A stretch of 15,570 nucleotides of DNA, from the NCBI GenBank assembly GCA_037447655.1, contig JBBHKE010002276.1, positions 1-15,570 on the forward strand, given 5' to 3'. Positions 12,401 through 15,570 of this stretch are shown here, one piece after another. Position 1 is the stretch's first letter. The number at the start of each line of letters is the position of its first letter. Both the position numbers and the translations under genes were made by a program. The DNA is from Zygnema cylindricum (Eukaryota > Streptophyta > Zygnematophyceae > Zygnematales > Zygnemataceae). The notes below the pieces were generated by a model, which saw only the letters and a program-made list of their open reading frames with translations, was not told where the DNA came from and made no database searches.

Positions 12401-14765
12401 GGGGGAAGAGAAAGAGAGAAGGAGAGAACTCACTTAGATCTATTGTGGATAAGGGACATAGAATTGCGGGATAGGCAAGCCTCATTAAGGCATATGGTTG
12501 GTTCTAAAACTCTGCCTGAAAAAAAAACAGACAGAAGATAATTACAGAAATAAACTTACCTTCTTATGAACGAAAGTACTCATAAGTTTGAGAAGGAAAA
12601 TTGCGGAAACTTGAAAGGGAGTCGACGAAAGAAATTGTAGAAATAGAAAAATGGAAAAACAGAAAAAAGGACAAAAAATCTTTGACATCGAATGGCATTT
12701 ATTCAGAGCATTGATTACGGAAAAAGGCAAATTAGATAATAAAAAAAATGTAGAAATGAAGGTAAAACGTAAAATTTTGCAGAAATGCAAAAATGGAAAC
12801 TGTGAAAACGTAGAAAGTCGAAATAGAAAAAGACGACAACAACAGGAAGGTGGAAAAACAGAAATGGAAAAATGGAAAAACGGAAAAATAAAAGAAGAGG
12901 ACAAACCTTTTTCAACAATAACCGGTTCGGGACTTTGGTGACATACAAGACATTGAAAAAAGGCAAATTTGATATCGGGAATTATAGTACTGCTTCGAAT
13001 CACCATTCCCTTAACCGCCACCAATTGATCGATATCTGCAAAAAAAAAATGGAAATAAAATGGAAAAAAACCACATTAGTTTCAAAATTGTGTTCAAAAT
13101 CCAGAAATTTGATCGTTAACCGCTTTTAAAGGACAGGGTTTAAGAAAAAAAAATAGTAATATATAACTCCTGGAATCGATGTTAGACCGCTTATAAAAGA
13201 AGAGAGGTGAGGGGACAAGGTAAAAAGAGAGTAATATATTACTTCCTTACTCCAAAAAAAGAATAAACAAGAAATTTCCAAACTTAATTTAAAATTTAAA
13301 ATCACTTTAAAAGGTTGAAGCTTGAAAAAAAAAAAAAAAACTATGGACTCCCTTATCTGCAAAGATGGGATAAGAAGAGACGAGAAAGTTCACCGGATGG
13401 ATTCAAATCTCGTAAATGAAGTGTCTCCTTCAAGTTAAACATACGGACCTGAACAATAAAAACAAAAACAAACACAAAAAAAAGCGCAGAAAAAAATTCG
13501 GCACTGAAGAAAAAGAATTAAAAGTTTAACCCTTACTAAGTAGGAAAAGAAAAAAAAACCCACATCGTCCTTAAGCAGAAAGTAGAAACATCTGAAGAAG
13601 GTTGAAAATTCGACCGCAAGTCACAAAATAATGTGTGGATTTGAAGGATGTAAATTTAATAATTTAAAACGAAGAATGTAAAAAAAAATAGTAAAAAACA
13701 AAGAATACAAAACGAAGAGTAAAGAACAAATAATAAAAAACGAGAACAAAAATCAATGAGGGCAAACCAAAGAATAAACAAAGAATAAAAGGCGAAAACA
13801 AAGATTAAAGAGCAAAACGCATCGGATTAAAAACATCAAAGAATAAAAACCAATGAATATAAAACAAGGATTAAAAAGTCAAAGAATAAACGTAAACGTA
13901 CCAGAATTGGTACGTAGTAGTCTGGCCTCAATTCCCCAGCCATATCTCCAACAACAATATCAAAAACGGGTATAACTTCTAAAGGATATCTCACAAGAAG
14001 ACGATAAAGTTCTGGGTCATAAGACATTATATTCATACAATCGATATTAAAAGTGTTCCCGTCTCGTTCTACAATCTGGAACACAAAACAAAAAAGAGAA
14101 AGGGAGAAGAACAAAAAGAACACACATGATATTTTATGTTCTGTTTGTTTGATAGAAAAAAAAGGATAAAAAAGCATGTAATTTTACCGCAAGGACACTA
14201 ATAAAGACACACTAAAGAAAAACATCAACAAAAAGCCGATACAATACAGATCCATTATTGAGGTTTCTAGGGAAATACGTATGTAAAATGGGTTTATATG
14301 TAATGAAAGGTTATTACACCTTTAATGTAAACATAAAAAAAAAAATCTTTTGATTGGTCATTAATTGTTCGGAATTTAAACCTTGCCCTTCAAGAAGATG
14401 CATTCTTGCTCTCGATATCACCACAATTCTCCCAAAAGTTCCTAACAAAACAAATGATGTTTTGGCTTTAGACTAAAAACCTTACCTCTTCCAGAAGCCT
14501 CGTGTGCTTGCTCCCGATATTGCCACTATTCTCCCAAAAAGAATTCATAACACAAATGGTTTTTGCTTTATAATTTAAACCTTACCTCTTCCAGAAGCCG
14601 CATATACTTGCTCTCGATATCGCCACTATTTTCTCGAAAGTTTTTCATAAACCGGATGAATCTTTGTTTCAAATCTTGTACATCAACATCGGTTCCCCAA
14701 ACATAAGTGTGAGCCGCTTCTCTTCCATCCTCCACCGGTTCCGATTGAGAAGGACGAGAAGGTTG
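6226..14765 (-). CDS. MCM4: MCM4, replicative helicase subunit: ten internal exons, both ends missing
   Basis: MCM4 is one of six subunits of the MCM2-7 ring, which unwinds DNA at nuclear replication forks. Joining complement(14586-14765, 13902-14075, 13394-13448, 12907-13035, 12434-12515, 10872-11004, 9672-9743, 8627-8767, 7131-7244, 6226-6438) gives 1293 bases, a 431-codon frame without a stop. Every border is GT/AG and every phase matches. In this partial chain, residues 1-136 are the N-terminal domain, C165/C168/C188/C193 the zinc finger, about 208-280 the OB-fold part with the conserved RLQETPD and GDRIEVTGIFRA, 281-340 a variable linker, and 361-431 the AAA+ start with Walker A GDPGTSKS at 385-392. 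MCM4 is usually about 850-900 residues, so roughly half is present. Walker B (IDEFDKM), the arginine finger and the true start codon are not found. MCM4 rather than another MCM is indicated by the YVWGT start and the [18 protein letters not shown] junction. Confidence 0.93.
6439..7130 (-). other. MCM4 intron between exons 9 and 10
   Basis: This 692-base intron runs GTACGT to TTTTGCAG. Near exon 10 it has short TTCAAAATCAAAG repeats (6467-6560). Near exon 9 it is filled by copies of the exon 9 donor end (6807-7077). No other gene is seen. Confidence 0.85.
6807..7170 (-). repeat. four-copy array of the exon 9 3' end and donor
   Basis: CTGACAAAG, the complement of the exon end CTTTGTCAG, occurs at 6810, 6905, 7041 and in the true exon at 7131. 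Each is followed, about 25-30 bases on, by a TCGAG or TCGAC block matching GTCGAGCTC of the exon. The extra copies have lost the donor GT: they read CAGTT instead of CAGGT. Spacing is about 90-136 bases. Confidence 0.85.
7131..7244 (-). CDS. MCM4: MCM4 exon 9 of window (helices before AAA+ core)
   Basis: Thirty-eight codons, acceptor GGTTACAG, donor CAG|GTACGT. It reads [20 protein letters not shown] and then [18 protein letters not shown], the conserved lead-in to the AAA+ domain. The LCQ/LFGG junction with exon 10 is exact. Both exon ends recur as tandem copies: the 5' end upstream at 7324-7650 and the 3' end downstream at 6807-7077. Confidence 0.94.
7238..7700 (-). repeat. six-copy array of the exon 9 acceptor
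   Basis: TTTCTTTCTGTAAC or a close variant starts at 7238 (the true exon border), 7324, 7411, 7498, 7588 and 7641, so the main period is 86-90 bases. On the minus strand each gives GTTACAGAAAGAAAA, the acceptor AG plus the first exon codons. Flanking parts also repeat, including ATTATTATGACAAGTTA before each unit. The upstream copies lead quickly to stop codons. Confidence 0.9.
7245..8626 (-). other. MCM4 intron between exons 8 and 9
   Basis: This 1382-base intron contains the acceptor array above up to about 7700. From 7700 to 8620 the sequence is AT-rich without a recognisable gene. A loose duplication is visible between about 8238-8315 and 8379-8440 (GTTTGAC, GGATAAAAAGGG-like blocks). 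Confidence 0.8.
8627..8767 (-). CDS. MCM4: MCM4 exon 8 of window (linker to AAA+ domain)
   Basis: Forty-seven codons after acceptor TTTTTTCAG. It begins [15 protein letters not shown], the conserved strand after the OB fold, then an acidic Pro-rich linker ([22 protein letters not shown]) that varies among MCM4 proteins. Donor GTTTGT is weak, so the exact 3' end is the least certain of the set, but phase 0 into exon 9 (KEKLEAL) fits. Confidence 0.87.
8713..9310 (-). repeat. 258-base tandem unit containing the exon 8 5' end
   Basis: The block 8713-8970 recurs at 8971-9220, with a partial third unit to about 9310. The first unit includes the first part of exon 8 and its acceptor. The second has TTTTTAATGTGGAAACAGTC followed by CACATAGTCTGG, matching the exon start except for a missing base that shifts the frame. 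Blocks such as TTTCATTCAG and AGCTATTTCCAGTT repeat in each unit. Confidence 0.85.
8768..9671 (-). other. MCM4 intron between exons 7 and 8
   Basis: This 904-base intron runs from GTAAAC to TTTTTTCAG. It contains the 258-base duplication up to 9310, an A/G-rich stretch at 9395-9470, and a short TATATG microsatellite at about 9594-9658. No separate gene is seen; the 83-codon plus-strand frame there is low-complexity Lys/Arg. Confidence 0.8.
9672..9743 (-). CDS. MCM4: MCM4 exon 7 of window (short)
   Basis: A 72-base exon encoding [20 protein letters not shown] and then ALYK, the segment that closes the OB fold in MCM4. Acceptor CTAAATAG, donor AAG|GTAAAC, phase 0 on both sides. The acceptor is TAG rather than the CAG used by the others and lacks a long pyrimidine tract. 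Confidence 0.9.
9744..10871 (-). other. MCM4 intron between exons 6 and 7
   Basis: This 1128-base intron runs GTGAGT to CTAAATAG. Next to exon 7 there is a weak duplication (GACCTATTTAGGGCA at 9741 and GACCTACTTCACA near 9826). From about 10020 to exon 6 it consists of diverged units. A TTTATATATATAA stretch lies near 10390. Confidence 0.8.
10020..10925 (-). repeat. array of diverged units ending at the exon 6 donor
   Basis: About eight loose units of roughly 100-115 bases share ACTCTTTATAATCTTTAATC, then ATTTTCCTT and CCACCTCA on the plus strand. The CACCTCA block is the complement of the donor TGAGGTG at exon 6. One copy at 10650-10701 also carries the last 16 codons of exon 6 in diverged form (see findings). 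Confidence 0.75.
10872..11004 (-). CDS. MCM4: MCM4 exon 6 of window (OB fold)
   Basis: A 133-base exon with acceptor TTTTCTGCAG and donor GAG|GTGAGT. It reads [20 protein letters not shown] and then PHTVSL and [12 protein letters not shown], very close to other MCM4 proteins. The first base completes Lys with exon 5. Both ends of this exon have tandem copies in the flanking introns. Confidence 0.93.
10985..11380 (-). repeat. five-copy array of the exon 6 acceptor
   Basis: CTGCAG followed by AAAAGGACAAAAAA-like sequence starts at 11005 (true border), 11088, 11169 and 11250, with CTGGAGGAAAGGATAAAAAA at 11360. The period is 81-83 bases, then 110. The outermost unit also repeats exon bases: CCACCTGTTTATTGATAA at 11341 matches 10985. 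On the minus strand each unit is a pyrimidine tract plus CAG. Confidence 0.88.
11550..11694 (+). repeat. GA-rich purine tract, left part
   Basis: Almost pure purine on the plus strand, built of GAGAGG, GAGGAG and AGAGAGA units. It resumes after the inserted 344-base element. Confidence 0.95.
11695..12038. mobile_element. probable solo LTR inside the purine tract
   Basis: A 344-base stretch of mixed composition interrupts the GA tract. It starts TGTTAG and ends CTAATA; the ends are inverted repeats with one mismatch. GAGAG flanks it on both sides (11690-11694 and 12039-12043), fitting a 5-base target duplication, although such a string is common in this tract. It contains a TTTATAAATC TATA-like site near 11820 and inverted repeats at 11766-11777 and 11892-11913. 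It has no coding part and does not resemble the copia LTR at 4620. Orientation is not determined. Confidence 0.55.
12039..12428 (+). repeat. GA-rich purine tract, right part
   Basis: About 390 bases almost free of pyrimidines on the plus strand, made of GAGAGG/GGAGGA units. It ends directly at the exon 5 donor (complement GTGAGTTCTCTCC). Confidence 0.95.
12434..12515 (-). CDS. MCM4: MCM4 exon 5 of window (second half of zinc finger)
   Basis: An 82-base exon with acceptor TTTTTTCAG and donor CTAA|GTGAGT. It reads [19 protein letters not shown] and then SLIHNRS, giving the second cysteine pair C-x4-C and the conserved NSM...HNR segment that follows it. It completes a Gly codon at its start and a Lys codon at its end, so both phases agree with its neighbours. 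The zinc finger C-x2-C-x19-C-x4-C is thus split by an intron. Confidence 0.9.
12516..12906 (-). other. MCM4 intron between exons 4 and 5
   Basis: This 391-base intron is A-rich on the plus strand. GAAAAATGGAAAAAC occurs at 12648 and 12867. A second block, CATTGATTACGGAAAAAGGCAAATT (12711), resembles CATTGAAAAAAGGCAAATTTG inside exon 4 (12952), so a diverged copy of the exon 4 3' half seems to be present with a spacing of about 220-240 bases. Confidence 0.65.
12907..13035 (-). CDS. MCM4: MCM4 exon 4 of window (first half of zinc finger)
   Basis: A 129-base exon with acceptor TTTTTGCAG and donor AAAG|GTTTGT. It encodes [20 protein letters not shown] and then QCLVC, the first cysteine pair of the zinc finger. 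It ends with a one-base overhang that makes Gly with exon 5. The donor GTTTGT is weak but is the only site that keeps the frame. Confidence 0.92.
13036..13393 (-). other. MCM4 intron between exons 3 and 4
   Basis: A 358-base intron from GTGAAC to TTTTTGCAG. It has a loose two-unit duplication (GATCGTTAACCGCTTTTAAA near 13111 and ATCGATGTTAGACCGCTTAT near 13176, each followed by an AGTAATATAT block). Nothing else is recognised. Confidence 0.75.
13394..13448 (-). CDS. MCM4: MCM4 exon 3 of window (short)
   Basis: A 55-base exon too short to stand out as an open frame. It reads [18 protein letters not shown] plus one base, acceptor TTGTTCAG, donor CCG|GTGAAC. This supplies the conserved MCM segment (usually VRPFN...MRNLNP) needed between exons 2 and 4. 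The one-base overhang completes an Asp codon with exon 4, giving NPSDIDQLV. Confidence 0.9.
13449..13901 (-). other. MCM4 intron between exons 2 and 3, A-rich
   Basis: A 453-base intron. From about 13680 to the exon 2 donor it is a series of short AAAGAATAAA / AACAAAGATTAAA units on the plus strand, ending with CAAAGAATAAACGTAAACG at the donor. No gene is seen. Confidence 0.75.
13902..14075 (-). CDS. MCM4: MCM4 exon 2 of window
   Basis: Fifty-eight codons, acceptor GTTCCAG, donor CTG|GTACGT, phase 0 on both sides. It encodes [20 protein letters not shown] and [17 protein letters not shown], the usual MCM4 N-terminal helical segment. The translation runs into the intron at both ends. Confidence 0.93.
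14076..14585 (-). other. MCM4 intron between exons 1 and 2
   Basis: A 510-base intron from GTAAGG to GTTCCAG. The part next to exon 1 consists of two extra copies of the exon end. The rest, 14076-14380, is AT-rich with A runs and no recognisable feature. Confidence 0.85.
14382..14650 (-). repeat. three-copy array of the exon 1 3' end and donor
   Basis: The exon end with its donor (14581 onward) recurs at 14482 and 14382, a period of 99-100 bases. The 14482 copy keeps TTACCTCTTCCAGAAGCC, so its donor GTAAG is intact, and it still reads [16 protein letters not shown]. The 14382 copy reads GCAAGG in place of GTAAGG. Confidence 0.93.
14586..14765 (-). CDS. MCM4: MCM4 exon 1 of window (N-terminal domain start)
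   Basis: Sixty codons follow a TTTTCCAG acceptor and end at GAG|GTAAGG, phase 0. The exon starts with a Ser/Pro-rich tail ([10 protein letters not shown]) of the disordered N-terminus, then [14 protein letters not shown], the conserved start of the folded MCM4 N-domain, and ends SKYMRLLEE. The first residues are in mid-protein, so at least one upstream exon is missing. Its last ~60 bases recur twice downstream in the intron. Confidence 0.92.
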
Positions 14766-15570
14766 CTGGAAAATTTATAAAAACAACACTTCTTTAGACA
14801 CATTATAAGTAGTAGTACAGAAAGAGACATAGTAGTACATATTACAAATAGTAATTTTGAAACTACTAAGAAAATCAATCAGATACATGAGACTGCAAAT
14901 CGAGCTCGCTTTAGAAATGATTCAAGTGGTAAATTTGAAAGAAAAAGGGACAGTTCCAAGGAGAAAAGAGAAAGTTTAAATAGAAATTAATCAGGTGCAT
15001 AAGACTGAAAGGCGATGTGTATCATCTTTTGTCTTGTACTACACAAATTAAGCTCATTCATCTCAAAAAACAATAAAACTCGACGTAAAAAAAAAAGCTG
15101 CAAAATTCACCTAAAAACCCACTGAAAAAAACCTAGTTCACAAATGTTGTGGATCGTTCTGATGGCCATAAATGGAGAAATGTCAGGAAAAAGAAAACGA
15201 AGAAAACGGCTTTCTAAACATAAAAACATCAGTTCCAGTATCCTTTGTTTAATGGTTATCCTCTAACTCTAGTTCAGCAAAAAGACGCCGAAAAATTGTT
15301 GTACTTTTAATAGACTTTGTTTGTTTGAATCTACCAGCCATTTCGTCCAATAGTTCGAACCAGATAAAACCAAAAGAGTAAGTTATATGACATAAGAAGC
15401 CCTTCTGAGCCCAGAAACTATCACAAACAATTAATTGCCTTCATCGTCAACAGGAAAATTTCGAAATTTCACTTAAAAACCCTTTTTTACCGAGCATTCT
15501 TCCAATACTAACGTCACTCGTCGTAATTAGACCGGACAGACAAAAACATATGGATAGGAAAACAATATCT
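14766..15570 (-). other. upstream intron or N-terminal region of MCM4, no exon recognised
   Basis: At least one exon must precede 14765, because exon 1 of the window starts after a splice acceptor in mid-protein. The MCM4 N-terminus is disordered and poorly conserved, so an exon here could be missed. A loose repeat of about 112 bases is visible (ATCAGATACATGAGACTG near 14878, ATCAGGTGCATAAGACTG near 14990). No start codon or promoter can be assigned. Confidence 0.6.

Larger units (their letters stand above)
11005..12433 (-). other. MCM4 intron between exons 5 and 6
   Basis: This 1429-base intron runs GTGAGT to TTTTCTGCAG. In minus-strand order it holds a CT-rich tract, a probable solo LTR, a second CT-rich tract, then the acceptor array. 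Frames in the CT/GA tracts read as Ser/Leu or Arg/Glu repeats and are not genes. Confidence 0.85.

Noticed and set aside
11324-12541. Arg/Glu-rich frames on the plus strand and Ser/Leu-rich frames on the minus strand
   Set aside because: They come from the GA/CT tract, appear in several frames at once, and lie inside an MCM4 intron.
12653-12941. Plus-strand Lys-rich 96-codon frame
   Set aside because: It is the reverse of an A-rich MCM4 intron and overlaps exon 4 on the other strand.
12542-13024. Minus-strand frame of 160 codons as a separate gene
   Set aside because: Its first 40 or so codons are MCM4 exon 4 and the rest is intron read-through, Phe/Leu-rich low-complexity sequence. It also starts inside the exon.
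15244-15310. Possible upstream MCM4 exon (minus-strand reading RRLFAELELED)
   Set aside because: It ends at a stop after a few residues, has no convincing donor or acceptor, and does not match an MCM4 segment I can recognise.

Overview
The window looks like nuclear DNA of an intron-rich, AT-rich eukaryote. It holds ten spliced exons of one conserved gene on the minus strand, a decayed Ty1/copia LTR retrotransposon on the plus strand, and abundant microsatellites. The gene encodes MCM4, a subunit of the replicative helicase. Its wording (for example [10 protein letters not shown] and [16 protein letters not shown]) resembles plant or green-lineage MCM4 more than animal MCM4, but I would not name an organism from this.

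Layout. Positions 1-5348 hold a copia-type element: a partial 5' LTR, gag, protease, integrase, reverse transcriptase, RNase H, and a complete 3' LTR from 4620. All coding parts are broken by stops and frameshifts. After the 3' LTR the sequence restarts with a second leader and second gag start (5349-5673), so the order is LTR-internal-LTR-internal. The second internal region is cut off by a TATATG-type microsatellite (5674-6030). From 6226 to 14765 lie ten consecutive minus-strand MCM4 exons that join into one uninterrupted 431-codon frame with matching phases and GT/AG borders. Inside one MCM4 intron sits a probable 344-bp solo LTR (11695-12038) within a GAGAGG-rich purine tract. From 14766 to 15570 no exon can be recognised.

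The MCM4 segment covers the N-terminal domain, the split zinc finger, the OB fold, the linker and the start of the AAA+ core with Walker A. The true N-terminus and everything after the Walker A exon (Walker B, sensor and arginine-finger parts) are absent. The place where the next exon would be expected is occupied by the microsatellite and the retroelement. Either these sit in a long intron in antisense orientation or the gene is broken here.

The most unusual signal is in the MCM4 introns. Many are built from tandem, decaying copies of a splice junction together with the adjoining exon end. This is clear at the 3' ends of exons 1, 6 and 9 and at the 5' ends of exons 6, 8 and 9, and weaker at the 3' ends of exons 4 and 10. 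Some copies still translate to recognisable versions of the exon end. The introns therefore seem to have grown by repeated tandem duplication across exon borders.
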